Positions 8,416 to 16,874 of a DNA stretch of 64,000 bases are shown here, piece by piece. The notes beneath the pieces were generated by a model. The model saw only the letters and a program-made list of their open reading frames with translations. It was not told where the DNA came from and did not search any database. Source of the DNA: Caryophanales bacterium (GTDB lineage Bacteria > Bacillota_I > Bacilli_A > RF39 > UBA660); assembly GCA_016282155.1 (NCBI GenBank), contig JAEEJY010000010.1, positions 1 through 64,000 of the forward strand, given 5' to 3'. The number at the start of each line of letters is the position of its first letter. Within the stretch, counting starts at the first letter, position 1. The translations under genes were made by a program, and so were the position numbers.

Positions 8416-9592
8416 AGTCTATTTCCTTCTCTACTCTACCATTTTTAATATATACACGAGGTATATTAGCATTAATTCCTGTCATTAAAATATAAGGTAT
8501 TACATGCGTAATAGCAGCTTCTTTCTTAATATTATTACCAATTACTGTTACTTCGTCTCCTACTTTAACTGTTTCATCTACTAAGATTGCTATCATACCC
8601 ATCATAACTGTTCCTACAATTTTATATTCTTTGTTATTTATCATAACAGATAAATATTTATGATTTTGAGTAATTCCATCAGCATATCCGATAGGACATA
8701 TAGCTAAGATAGAATCTTTTTCGGCTTTATATGTTCCACCATACCCAACAGTTTCACCCTTTTTAAATCTATTTACTTCCATAACAGTTGTTTTTAGTTT
8801 AAATCCAGTTTCTAATTCTAAATCACTTGATTCATATACTTTAGACATATGATTCTTTTTAACAACCATATCATGTTTAATATGTCTTAATTTACCTCTT
8901 AGTCCTTCATAACGACTAAATGATTCTCCTACACCATACATCATAATACCCAATCTAATACCATTAGCTTCTTTAATATGGGGATGTAATTGTAGAGTAG
9001 CAGATCTACCTAAATGAACCATTTCAATCTTTGTTAAGTCTATATCTTTAGTTAATTCTCTAAATCTTCTTAATTGATAATCGAAGATAGTATCCCATAC
9101 ACCTGTTGTACTAAAATGAGTAAAAATACCTTCTAATTTAATATTTTTATTATTAATTAAATTATCATATATTTCTTTAACATCTTCACTATTACTAATA
9201 CCAATTCTGTTCATTCCTGTATTAAGTTTTAAATGTACTTTAAGACTCTTAATTTTAGTCTTTAGTAATTTCTTATAATATTCCATAGAACTTAATGTTA
9301 TTGAAATATTATTTTTCACTGCAATATCTAAAAATTTAATATCAATTGGTTCTAAACATAACATAGGTGTATCAACATATTTTCTTATTTCTAAGCCTTC
9401 TTCTAGCGAAGAAATAGCTAGGAAATTGATACCTGCTTCTACTACATACTTACTTAAGTATGATCCATGACCATAGCAATTTCCTTTAACAACACCTATA
9501 TAGTATTTATAGTCACTATATTTCTTTTTTATATTTTTAATATTCTTTTGTATCTTATCGACGTCTACTTCAACATATGTTTTTCTATACAT
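8408..9592 (-). CDS. PLP amino-acid racemase, alanine racemase family
   Basis: 394 aa with the fold III PLP barrel and C-terminal beta domain of alanine racemase. The PLP lysine is in VVKGNCYGHG (Lys36; usual motif VVKANAYGHG), the second catalytic residue is Tyr288 in VGYGGTY, and the Arg of LNTGMNRIG is present. Two active-site-adjacent motifs differ from canonical Alr: ANA is GNC, and the usual CMD near the substrate pocket is MMG (GTVMMGMIAIL). This could be ordinary Alr or a racemase for another amino acid. It is translationally coupled to an ATP-grasp ligase, fitting D-amino-acid supply for peptidoglycan. Confidence 0.85.
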   Translation of the reverse strand: MYRKTYVEVDVDKIQKNIKNIKKKYSDYKYYIGVVKGNCYGHGSYLSKYVVEAGINFLAISSLEEGLEIRKYVDTPMLCLEPIDIKFLDIAVKNNISITLSSMEYYKKLLKTKIKSLKVHLKLNTGMNRIGISNSEDVKEIYDNLINNKNIKLEGIFTHFSTTGVWDTIFDYQLRRFRELTKDIDLTKIEMVHLGRSATLQLHPHIKEANGIRLGIMMYGVGESFSRYEGLRGKLRHIKHDMVVKKNHMSKVYESSDLELETGFKLKTTVMEVNRFKKGETVGYGGTYKAEKDSILAICPIGYADGITQNHKYLSVMINNKEYKIVGTVMMGMIAILVDETVKVGDEVTVIGNNIKKEAAITHVIPYILMTGINANIPRVYIKNGRVEKEIDYE

Positions 9593-9649
9593 AAAATCAC
9601 CTTTTACCCTAAGTAAATTATACTATTTATACTATTATTAGTCAATTAA

Positions 9650-9668
9650 AGGGAGTCTTAAACTCCCT
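9650..9668 (-). terminator. Weak terminator after the 9675-10355 gene
   Basis: Stem AGGGAGT/ACTCCCT with a 5-base loop; the following T tract on the minus strand is short and interrupted. Confidence 0.55.
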
Positions 9669-9674
9669 CTCTAT

Positions 9675-10355
9675 TTAGTATTTTTTCTTTTTATTTTTCA
9701 TATATTCAACAATATCAGATATCGACATAGAATCTAATAAATCATTATATTCCTTTAGATTTTTTACATTTTTAAATCCCATTAAATCAAAAAATCTATA
9801 TCCATTTTCATCTTCAAATGATAACAAGCTATTTTTAACTCCTCTAGTTAAGTGTTTTATGTTATATCTGATAGCTTCTTCTTTGTTTGTACGTTCGTAA
9901 GAACAAGTATCTATCGCATAGATATTTTCCCCATCAAACATCAAATTACTTTGAATATCTATTGCTTTTATTCCTTGCATAGCTAACTCATATAATTCAA
10001 TTTTTATATTATTAAAAGCTGGCTCAATAGAATCTAAATTTATATCACTGATACATATTCCGTTTTTAAAATAGTTATTTTTTATATAAACTGTCTTATA
10101 ACCAAACACATTATTAGATAAATCTCTAAATAATTCAGTAGGTAGTAAAACATATTTGGTAGCTAAATCATCTTTAGTAATAATATCGGTCGCTACTAAA
10201 TCATGAGATACAAATTCCTCACTAGGCATTATAACTTTATACCCGCTATCATCTTTCTTCGAATGATAAAATATTCCTTCGTTACCGCGGCTAACATATT
10301 CAAGATCTTTTTCAACAAGATATCTTTCAAAACTATCTCTATCTCTAAAAACCAT
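9675..10355 (-). CDS. Uncharacterised protein, possible kinase-like fold
   Basis: 226 aa, no signal peptide or membrane segment. The order of features is reminiscent of a small or degenerate protein kinase fold: GNEGIFYHSKKDDSGYKVIM as a beta hairpin with a Lys, a middle helical part, and MQGIKAIDIQSNLMFDGENIYAIDTCSY, where D-x(2)-N and the later D resemble the catalytic loop and the metal-binding Asp. The HRD histidine and a DFG are not present, so it may be a pseudokinase or unrelated. Monocistronic, followed by a weak hairpin. Function unknown. Confidence 0.6.
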   Translation of the reverse strand: MVFRDRDSFERYLVEKDLEYVSRGNEGIFYHSKKDDSGYKVIMPSEEFVSHDLVATDIITKDDLATKYVLLPTELFRDLSNNVFGYKTVYIKNNYFKNGICISDINLDSIEPAFNNIKIELYELAMQGIKAIDIQSNLMFDGENIYAIDTCSYERTNKEEAIRYNIKHLTRGVKNSLLSFEDENGYRFFDLMGFKNVKNLKEYNDLLDSMSISDIVEYMKNKKKKY

Positions 10356-10388
10356 ACTATCACCTATGAGGACTTATTCTAACATAAA

Positions 10389-10411
10389 AGACTAATTTGT
10401 CAAATTAGTCT
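10389..10411 (-). terminator. Terminator of the Mbeg1-like operon
   Basis: 10-bp stem AGACTAATTT/AAATTAGTCT with a 3-base loop followed by TTTTA on the minus strand; it overlaps the last codons of the lipase-like gene. Confidence 0.8.
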
Positions 10412-11514
10412 CTTTTTAATAAATTTCTTATACTAAATTTACTTTTTAAATACTCACGATTAACATGTCTTACTAAAGAAGCTAAATCACGAGACATTTC
10501 TTTAAATTTATCACTAGTATTACCTAGTTCTTTAATAATAGATATAACAAGTTTATAATTTTTCATTATATCTAGTAAACTTTCGATGTTATTTTTATCA
10601 AATACATTGAAGAATGATTTAAAATATTCTTCTCTTTCTTCAGCCGAATATTTTTGTAACCATTCTGTTATTCCGCGATCAACAATCTTACTAAAGGCGC
10701 TTAAGTCGGCAGTTACAAATGAATCTTCTTCTACTTGCCATGTAGCAGCATTATGGGAGAAAAAAGGTAAAGCATTTGATTTAACAACTACATATCTTCC
10801 GTCATTACGAAGTAATAATCCTACTACAGAAGTATTAGGAATAACAAAATGATACTTTCTTGTTATTTCTTCGAACCTATTTGTAAAAAATTGTTTGTTT
10901 CTTAGGCCTGGACCATCAAAATTCCATACCTCAACAATTTTATTTTTAACGATAAAGTTAGCATACATGGAAGCTACTAAAGCCAAGTTTCCTCCTTTGG
11001 AATGTCCACCAACAATAATCTTACAATCTCTTAAAGTAAAATGGAAATTTAAATATTTAATAGCGTGACTTTGCGATGGTATAGGGAATTTGTAAGATAA
11101 AGCTCCATCTTCTTCCCAACCACTCATTAATTCATCTGTTCCTTCAAACGAAACATATATTAACTTAGGATTGATCTCAATACACACAGCAGAAAATTGT
11201 TTATTATCATCACCTAAATATACGTCATTAAACATCTTTAAGTTCATATATCTTTCTTTATTTTTAATTCTATCCAACACTTTGATAGCTGTTCTTATAG
11301 CAGTAATATTAGTTTTTATATCTGTTCTTGTTTTATCTTCAAAGAACTTATCCGCAATGTCTTTTATTGTACGACGATCAAAAGAATTTGTAGATATAGA
11401 TCCGTCATATTTAACATATGATAATAGAGCAAATATTAACTTATCAATATCATTCAAAGGTTTTTCTTTAAATGTTAAATTACCATATTTATCTATATAT
11501 CTAAATATTGTCAT
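10405..11514 (-). CDS. Mbeg1-like alpha/beta hydrolase (DUF2974)
   Basis: 369 aa matching the Mbeg1-like family of serine hydrolases: nucleophile elbow VGGHSKGGNLAL, the following VEVWNFDGPGLRNKQF typical of the family, and a later His (FFSHNAATW) that may complete the triad. The N-terminal YDGSISTNSF and DVYLGDDNKQFSAVCIEI segments also fit. No signal peptide is seen. Family members are presumed lipases or esterases, but the substrate is unknown. It is the last gene of a three-gene overlapping operon (4-base ATGA overlap with the membrane gene upstream), so it may act at the membrane with those partners. Confidence 0.8.
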   Translation of the reverse strand: MTIFRYIDKYGNLTFKEKPLNDIDKLIFALLSYVKYDGSISTNSFDRRTIKDIADKFFEDKTRTDIKTNITAIRTAIKVLDRIKNKERYMNLKMFNDVYLGDDNKQFSAVCIEINPKLIYVSFEGTDELMSGWEEDGALSYKFPIPSQSHAIKYLNFHFTLRDCKIIVGGHSKGGNLALVASMYANFIVKNKIVEVWNFDGPGLRNKQFFTNRFEEITRKYHFVIPNTSVVGLLLRNDGRYVVVKSNALPFFSHNAATWQVEEDSFVTADLSAFSKIVDRGITEWLQKYSAEEREEYFKSFFNVFDKNNIESLLDIMKNYKLVISIIKELGNTSDKFKEMSRDLASLVRHVNREYLKSKFSIRNLLKRD

Positions 11515-12287
11515 TTCTTTGCCTTCTTTCTATCATATATATCAAGTAAGATATATCCAAGTCCAAATAATACTAGTCCCGTTACAGTAATAAAACTAGC
11601 AGATACGGATACATTACTTCCTATCATACTGCTTGCTAGAAAAGTAAGTATTTGACGGAATAACAGTGACATTACAACAAATATTCCACCCAATATCATA
11701 AAATTAATCCCATATATTTGAATTAATTCTATTTTTTCTTTTACTAATAAGTATAAAAATATATTTACTAAAATAATTATTAATCCTGCATATATTTTAT
11801 ATTTTAAACTAGTTAAAGTTTTAAATACTTTTATATAACCTGTATTTTCTTTAACAACTTCTTCTTTTAAATATCCTAAAATATTACGATATATTCGATT
11901 AAAATCTATACTATTAATTTTATCAATAATCAGTTTTTGATAATTACTTGGTATGTCATTTAAATTACTAATTACAATAGTTCTTATCTTTTCATTTACG
12001 CCATCATCAGTAACAGTATTATTTTCTAAATCATTTATCAAATTATCAAAATATAAATCTGTAACTTCATTAAAAGATTTATTATTTTTAATTTTATTCT
12101 CAATATCAATTAAAGAATAATTATCAATTTCACTAACATTATCTTTGATAGAACTAATTACCATATTAGATACTTTTTCCTTCAAAAATGCGTTAGAAAA
12201 TTTATATACAACCATTACTTTCATACCAATACTAAGAATTAAGAATATAAAAGCGATACTTCCTATTAAACATAACAGTTTTTTCAT
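11511..12287 (-). CDS. Integral membrane protein of unknown function
   Basis: 258 aa. One hydrophobic segment at the N-terminus (about residues 3-28) is followed by about 130 polar residues predicted outside the cell (NNTVTDDGVNEKIRTIV...). Three more hydrophobic segments (about 167-185, 192-210 and 225-245) and a basic cytoplasmic tail RKKAKK complete it. I know no family for it. It lies between a DUF gene and a lipase-like gene with overlaps on both sides (stop and start share bases), so it is probably their membrane partner. Its TGA stop confirms standard code use. Confidence 0.7.
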   Translation of the reverse strand: MKKLLCLIGSIAFIFLILSIGMKVMVVYKFSNAFLKEKVSNMVISSIKDNVSEIDNYSLIDIENKIKNNKSFNEVTDLYFDNLINDLENNTVTDDGVNEKIRTIVISNLNDIPSNYQKLIIDKINSIDFNRIYRNILGYLKEEVVKENTGYIKVFKTLTSLKYKIYAGLIIILVNIFLYLLVKEKIELIQIYGINFMILGGIFVVMSLLFRQILTFLASSMIGSNVSVSASFITVTGLVLFGLGYILLDIYDRKKAKK

Positions 12288-13363
12288 TATCTCACCATTT
12301 TATTACTTTTAAATGTTTCATTTAAAAGTTGATTGCTACATTCATCTTCTTCAGTAATATCTAGTACCATACTACTTTCAGGATCAAATGGTAAATACTT
12401 TACACTTACTCCTGTATGGTGGAAGTCAAGACGTCTAAAGACACGAAGAAGCTTTTCTGTTAGATTACTTTGGATTCTTTCATGTTCATTTCTTAGTTCG
12501 GTAATTAGTTCAATCTTATCAGGAACATCTTTTAATTTAGCTTCCTTATAAGAAATATATAACTCTTTAGCATTCCATCTTTCTACTAAGAATGATGGTA
12601 CTTCAATATGGTTTATTCCATATTCTTTTAACATACTTAATAAAATATTTGCGGTATATAAGAATGATGGCGTAATATCTTTTAAGTTACCAATACCATA
12701 TTCTTCATAGGTATCTTTTTTAGTATCAAAACCGTCATTAACTTTATATAAAAGACGATTAACAATTTTGTCAAAGGTACTCTTCTCTTTTACAATCTTA
12801 TTTTGAATAGAATATATATACGCCGTATCTTTACTAATTCCAAAATAAATTGTAGGTAAAATAGCCTTATCATCTTCATTAGTTAAAACCGTTTCTAACT
12901 TATATGGGGTTTCCATATTAATTTGTCCTTTTTTAATTGAGGCTGAAACTGTACTTTTTAGTATCTCACTATTAAACTTTTTATCATCTAATTTATTATC
13001 AAAAAAATCTATTCTTCTTCTTAAATAAGCACATGGATTTTGAAAATCTTCCATAGTTGCATTACTAAATAATAATGTCATGATAGTTTTAGCTTTCATA
13101 TGAAAATCATTTTGTATTTCTTCACAAAAACTATCAGTATCATAAAATTCTAAGGCTTTTGCTAGGTATTCTGTTAGTAATAGGTCAAATTCCTTTTTAT
13201 TTCTTATAACAAGGGTAGGTATAATTAGATTTTCATTGCCTACATTAGATATGTATTTAATACCCTCTAAATCAGTATTAAATACCATATTATAGAACAT
13301 ATAGCAATCTACTTTACCAGTTAATGCTTCTAGAATTATCTCATCATAGAATATTTCTAACAT
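12287..13363 (-). CDS. Uncharacterised soluble protein heading a lipase-like operon
   Basis: 358 aa, no signal peptide or membrane helix. I do not recognise the family. Residues 1-130 are helical and contain FFDNKLDDKKF-type polar stretches; the middle has a beta-rich portion (ILPTIYFGISKDTAYIYSIQNK); the C-terminus is acidic with LDITEEDECSNQ. The segment FLVERWNAKELYISYKEAK and a following long helix could bind a partner. First gene of the operon that continues with the membrane protein and the Mbeg1-like hydrolase. A TATAAT box lies upstream at about 13381-13386. Confidence 0.65.
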   Translation of the reverse strand: MLEIFYDEIILEALTGKVDCYMFYNMVFNTDLEGIKYISNVGNENLIIPTLVIRNKKEFDLLLTEYLAKALEFYDTDSFCEEIQNDFHMKAKTIMTLLFSNATMEDFQNPCAYLRRRIDFFDNKLDDKKFNSEILKSTVSASIKKGQINMETPYKLETVLTNEDDKAILPTIYFGISKDTAYIYSIQNKIVKEKSTFDKIVNRLLYKVNDGFDTKKDTYEEYGIGNLKDITPSFLYTANILLSMLKEYGINHIEVPSFLVERWNAKELYISYKEAKLKDVPDKIELITELRNEHERIQSNLTEKLLRVFRRLDFHHTGVSVKYLPFDPESSMVLDITEEDECSNQLLNETFKSNKMVR

Positions 13364-13442
13364 ACTACCACCTACTATAATTATAACATTATTAGATATA
13401 AATATCTAAATGCTTATAAATACTAGACATATTTATACATAA

Positions 13443-13467
13443 AAAATAGAGGTAAAACCTCTATTTT
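13443..13467 (-). terminator. Terminator of the PLP-enzyme operon
   Basis: 11-bp perfect stem AAAATAGAGGT/ACCTCTATTTT, loop AAA, T-rich on the minus strand. Confidence 0.85.
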
Positions 13468-14681
13468 AATTTATTAACAGCATTTATTATTGCTAATTTA
13501 CCATATTGGTAAGTTAATGATCCCTGTTGATATGCGATATATGGACTTCTAAGTGGTCCATCACAAGATAATTCTATGGAAGAACCTTGCGTAAAAGCAC
13601 CGGCTGCCATAATAACTTTATCATCATATCCAGGCATATCATCAGGAAGTGGTAAAGCATTTGAATCAATAGGTGAATATTCTTGAATACTTTGACAATA
13701 CTTAATTAATTTATCTGGATCATTAAAGATAATATTTTGAACTATATCAACACGATGATCAGTTGATTTAGGTTCAACATTATAACCTAATTCTTCCATT
13801 ACTTTACTTGTTAGAGTAGCTGTCTTTAAAGCTGAAGCTACTACTGAAGGAGCAAAGAATAAACCTTGTAATAATTGTCTATTTATTCCTAGAGTTGGAC
13901 CAACTTCTTTACCTTCACCTGGAAGAGTAAGTCTTTCTCCGGCTAATTCAACTAAATCTTTACGACCAGCAATATAAGCGCCATTAGGGGCGATTCCACC
14001 ACCTAAGTTCTTAATTAAAGAACCTACAATTATATCGGCACCTACTTCTAAAGGTGTCTTATATTCAACAAATTCACAGTAACAATTATCAACCATTATG
14101 ATTACATCTTTATCTACTTTTCTAATTTCTTTAATAACTTTTTCTAATTTTTCTATTGATAAAGATTTTCTAGTTGAATATCCTTTTGATCTTTGAATTT
14201 CAATTACTTTAACTTTATTATTAGTTAAATATTCTTTTATTTTTTCGTAATCAAAATCATCATTTACTAAATCTATTTGATCATATTTAACACCAAAAGC
14301 TTTTAATGATGAATTATTATCCTTAATACCTATTACTTCATGAAGAGTGTCATAAGGAAGACCACTGATTGAAAGTAATAAATCATTAGGTCTTAATAAA
14401 GCAAATAATGTTACACATAAAGCATGTGATCCGCTTACTAATTGGTTTCTAACTAAAGCATCTTCAGCACCTAATACTTCACTAAATACTTTTTCAATTG
14501 CTTCTCTACCAATATCACCATAACCATATCCGGTAGTTGAATTAAAATGTACTTCAGATATTTGATTATGTTTAAAAGCCTCTAATACTTTCTTACTATT
14601 TAGATATTCGTTTTCTTCAATTATTTTAAATTGTTCTTGCAATTCTTTTTCTGCCTTATTTACAAATTCTAATGCTTCCAT
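13461..14681 (-). CDS. PLP-dependent enzyme, methionine gamma-lyase-like (aluminium-resistance family)
   Basis: 406 aa in the family called methionine gamma-lyase-like or aluminium resistance protein (YnbB of Bacillus), fold type I. The PLP lysine is in GSLIKNLGGGIAPNG (Lys224), the ring-binding Asp is in IIMVDNCYCEF (Asp198), and the substrate/cofactor loop STTGYGYGDIGRE and the C-terminal GGAFTQGSSIELSCDGP block (here AGAFTQGSS) are intact. The true substrate of this family is not settled; C-S lyase activity is assumed. It shares one base with the SDR gene upstream, so the two form an operon, perhaps acting on the same metabolite. Confidence 0.87.
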   Translation of the reverse strand: MEALEFVNKAEKELQEQFKIIEENEYLNSKKVLEAFKHNQISEVHFNSTTGYGYGDIGREAIEKVFSEVLGAEDALVRNQLVSGSHALCVTLFALLRPNDLLLSISGLPYDTLHEVIGIKDNNSSLKAFGVKYDQIDLVNDDFDYEKIKEYLTNNKVKVIEIQRSKGYSTRKSLSIEKLEKVIKEIRKVDKDVIIMVDNCYCEFVEYKTPLEVGADIIVGSLIKNLGGGIAPNGAYIAGRKDLVELAGERLTLPGEGKEVGPTLGINRQLLQGLFFAPSVVASALKTATLTSKVMEELGYNVEPKSTDHRVDIVQNIIFNDPDKLIKYCQSIQEYSPIDSNALPLPDDMPGYDDKVIMAAGAFTQGSSIELSCDGPLRSPYIAYQQGSLTYQYGKLAIINAVNKLK

Positions 14682-15418
14682 TATTCTAACTCACCACCAT
14701 CTACTCTTATAACTTCATTATTTATGTAACTTGCTTCATCACTAGCTAAAAACGCGATAACGTTAGCAACTTCCATAGGATCAGCAAATCTTTTCATTAA
14801 TATACCATTAACATAGTCATTTTCATCTAGCTCTTTATTCATTTCTGTCTTTACCCATCCTGGAGCTACAGCATTAACATTTATATCTGGAGCTAAAGCT
14901 TTAGCAAAATTATGAGTTAAAGAAATAACTCCTGCTTTACTAGCATCATAATCCAAACTCTCTGGATAATATGTATCTATTCCATTAGTTGAAGCCACAT
15001 TAATAATTCTACTATTTTTTTCTTTTTTAAGGTGGATAACTGCATGCTTAGATACTAAAAACGTACCTATTAAGTTAGTATCAATAGTTTTTTTGAAGTT
15101 TTCCACAGTTTTATCTTCAAAAGTTGTATCAATTGCGATACCCGCATTATTAACTACAACATTTATTCTGTGGAAAACTCTATCTATCTCATTAAACATT
15201 TCAATTACTTCTTCTTCTTTTGAAACGTCACATTTGATAGCTAAAGCTTTTACACCGTATTTATCCTCTACTTCTTTTTTTAATTCTAAAGCTTTGTCCT
15301 CATTACTTACATAATTTATAACTACATTTGCTCCTAAAGAAGCGAATTTTCTTATTGTAGCCGCACCTATTCCTCTACTAGAACCGGTAACTAAAATTGT
15401 TTTACCTTTAAAATCCAT
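14681..15418 (-). CDS. Short-chain dehydrogenase/reductase, FabG-like
   Basis: 245 aa classical SDR: NAD(P)-binding TGSSRGIG at the N-terminus, NNAGIA structural motif, catalytic Ser in NVASTNG, and YDASK with Tyr and Lys. It is close to 3-oxoacyl-ACP reductase FabG in length and motif spacing, ending IRVDGGELE. No other fatty-acid genes are near and the ORF is paired with a PLP lyase-like gene, so another carbonyl substrate is equally possible. Promoter TTGACT-16-TATAAT lies just upstream and a GAGGGGA ribosome site precedes the ATG. Confidence 0.87.
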   Translation of the reverse strand: MDFKGKTILVTGSSRGIGAATIRKFASLGANVVINYVSNEDKALELKKEVEDKYGVKALAIKCDVSKEEEVIEMFNEIDRVFHRINVVVNNAGIAIDTTFEDKTVENFKKTIDTNLIGTFLVSKHAVIHLKKEKNSRIINVASTNGIDTYYPESLDYDASKAGVISLTHNFAKALAPDINVNAVAPGWVKTEMNKELDENDYVNGILMKRFADPMEVANVIAFLASDEASYINNEVIRVDGGELE

Positions 15419-15442
15419 ATTATCCCCTCAATTTCCGTTAGT

Positions 15443-15470
15443 ATTATAACATTTTATGATAAAAAGTCAA
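15443..15470 (-). promoter_or_regulatory. Promoter of the SDR-PLP enzyme operon
   Basis: On the minus strand TTGACT at 15465-15470, 16-base spacer, TATAAT at 15443-15448; it lies just after the terminator of the Fur-family gene. Confidence 0.75.
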
Positions 15471-15497
15471 AAGAAGGAAAAACTATTTTTCCTTCTT
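15471..15497 (-). terminator. Terminator of the metal exporter-Fur operon
   Basis: 12-bp stem AAGAAGGAAAAA/TTTTTCCTTCTT, loop CTA, followed by T-rich sequence on the minus strand. Confidence 0.85.
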
Positions 15498-15890
15498 CTT
15501 TTGCTTCTCAGCACATTTTTCGCATATACCATCAAGCATCATATTATGCGACACTAGAGTATACCCTGTTTCTTTCTTAATTGATTTAGCCATATCATCA
15601 ATAGGACATAAATCAATTTTCTCTTTTTTATGACATTTAATACAGTTTATATAATGAACATGTTCTTCATTTAAAGTGTAATAAACATCTCCCTTAGCAT
15701 CTACATTCTTGATAAATATTCCTTTTTTAATAAATAGATCAATGATTCTATATAATGTTGAAACATCGACATCATTAGTTTTTCTTTTTAAAATTTCTTT
15801 AATTGTTGAAGGATTAGCTTTAACAATATTATAAATTTCTTTTCTTTGTCTTGTTACTTTAATTCCTTTTTCTTTAAAAAGTTCATTCAT
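15483..15890 (-). CDS. Fur-family metal-responsive repressor
   Basis: 135 aa with the Fur winged helix at the N-terminus (KVTRQRKEIYNIV...DVSTLYRIIDLFIKKG), the regulatory metal motif HVHYINC (His78/His80), and a structural zinc site of two CxxC pairs (Cys83/Cys86 and Cys123/Cys126). Which metal it senses (Zn, Mn, Fe) or whether it is peroxide-sensing cannot be read off. It is downstream of a predicted heavy-metal exporter in one operon, and a Fur-type palindrome sits on that operon's promoter, so autoregulation with the exporter is likely. The last residues are a Lys-rich tail. Confidence 0.9.
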   Translation of the reverse strand: MNELFKEKGIKVTRQRKEIYNIVKANPSTIKEILKRKTNDVDVSTLYRIIDLFIKKGIFIKNVDAKGDVYYTLNEEHVHYINCIKCHKKEKIDLCPIDDMAKSIKKETGYTLVSHNMMLDGICEKCAEKQKKKEK

Positions 15891-16738
15891 TATAAGATCA
15901 CTCCTAGCATCTCAATTATAACACCACTTATAACTCCAATGCCATAGATTAAACCTAAAATTATTAAATTTTCCTTCATATTCTTGTTTTCTTTAAATAA
16001 AATTAGTAATCCAATACCTGCTCCTGTAAGTAATCCAGATATTAATGAAGCAAAACTAATAGCTCCATTTAAATATAATTCTGTAATAATAACACTAGCT
16101 CCACAGTTAGGTATTAAACCAATTAAGCATGAGATAAATGGACTAAATATACTATCTTTTAAGAATATCTTGCCAATATTATCTTCACCAATTAAATATA
16201 TTAATGTATTTAGAATAAATGAAGCTAATGCAATAAATAAGATTATTTTAACTGTATGAATTAAACTAGCTAAAACTATATTATGTTTGCAATCACAATG
16301 ATCATGTTCACACATATCATGAATTTCGTTTTTCTTACTTGTTTCTTTTCTTCTTAAGAAGAAATCAATAACGAATCCACAAATAATACCAATTAATACT
16401 TTTAGTCCTACTACTTTAATAATAAATGATAACTCTACTTTTTCTGCAATCATAAGTGGCAACATCTCATCAGATGTTGATAAATATATTGCTATTAAAG
16501 TTCCCATAGTAATAATTCTAGCAGCATATAAATTAGTTGCTAAAGCAGAGAATCCACATTGTGGAAATGCTCCAAGTAATCCTCCAAATAATGGTCCAAA
16601 CTTACCGGATTTTTCAATGACTTTTCTACTTTTCTTACTTAATTTGTGCTCAATTACTTCCATTATTAGAAAAGCTATAAATAAGAATGGAATTAATTTT
16701 ACTGAGTCTAATATTGTATCTTCTATTACCTCAAACAT
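15890..16738 (-). CDS. Putative heavy-metal (manganese/zinc) transporter, ArsP_2-like
   Basis: 282 aa polytopic membrane protein of the family annotated as putative manganese transporter or ArsP_2 exporter. Two repeated signature segments, FPQCGFSALATNLY (about 58-71) and IPNCGASVIITELY, mark an inverted internal duplication with a Cys in each half. A cytoplasmic loop at residues 140-152 is packed with His, Cys and Asp (HDMCEHDHCDCKH), a metal-binding stretch. It shares one base with the Fur-family gene downstream. AGGAGG ribosome site. The metal-rich loop plus Fur partner support metal efflux; direction is inferred. Confidence 0.82.
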   Translation of the reverse strand: MFEVIEDTILDSVKLIPFLFIAFLIMEVIEHKLSKKSRKVIEKSGKFGPLFGGLLGAFPQCGFSALATNLYAARIITMGTLIAIYLSTSDEMLPLMIAEKVELSFIIKVVGLKVLIGIICGFVIDFFLRRKETSKKNEIHDMCEHDHCDCKHNIVLASLIHTVKIILFIALASFILNTLIYLIGEDNIGKIFLKDSIFSPFISCLIGLIPNCGASVIITELYLNGAISFASLISGLLTGAGIGLLILFKENKNMKENLIILGLIYGIGVISGVIIEMLGVIL

Positions 16739-16776
16739 ATATACCTCCTAAATGCCAAAAACTTGCACTTAAATAA

Positions 16777-16803
16777 TATTAACATAAACGCAAATTATTT
16801 GCA
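16777..16803 (-). promoter_or_regulatory. Promoter with overlapping Fur-type operator
   Basis: Minus-strand -35 TTGCAA, 17-base spacer, -10 TAATAT. The perfect palindrome GCAAAT-A-ATTTGC (16790-16802, 6-1-6) covers the -35 and the start of the spacer. A further TTGCACTT-like half lies downstream near 16763. Geometry suits repression by the Fur-family protein encoded in this operon. Confidence 0.75.
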
Positions 16804-16830
16804 AGTAGTTTTTTATCTTTTTTTATTTTA

Positions 16831-16859
16831 TTGAATAAATTATAAATTTTTGCTATAAT
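16831..16859 (+). promoter_or_regulatory. Promoter of mscL
   Basis: TTGAAT, 17-base spacer, TATAAT, ending 15 bases before the mscL ATG at 16875. The ribosome site AGGTGGTGAT lies in between, so the leader is very short. Confidence 0.8.
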
Positions 16860-16874
16860 TTAGGTGGTGATACT

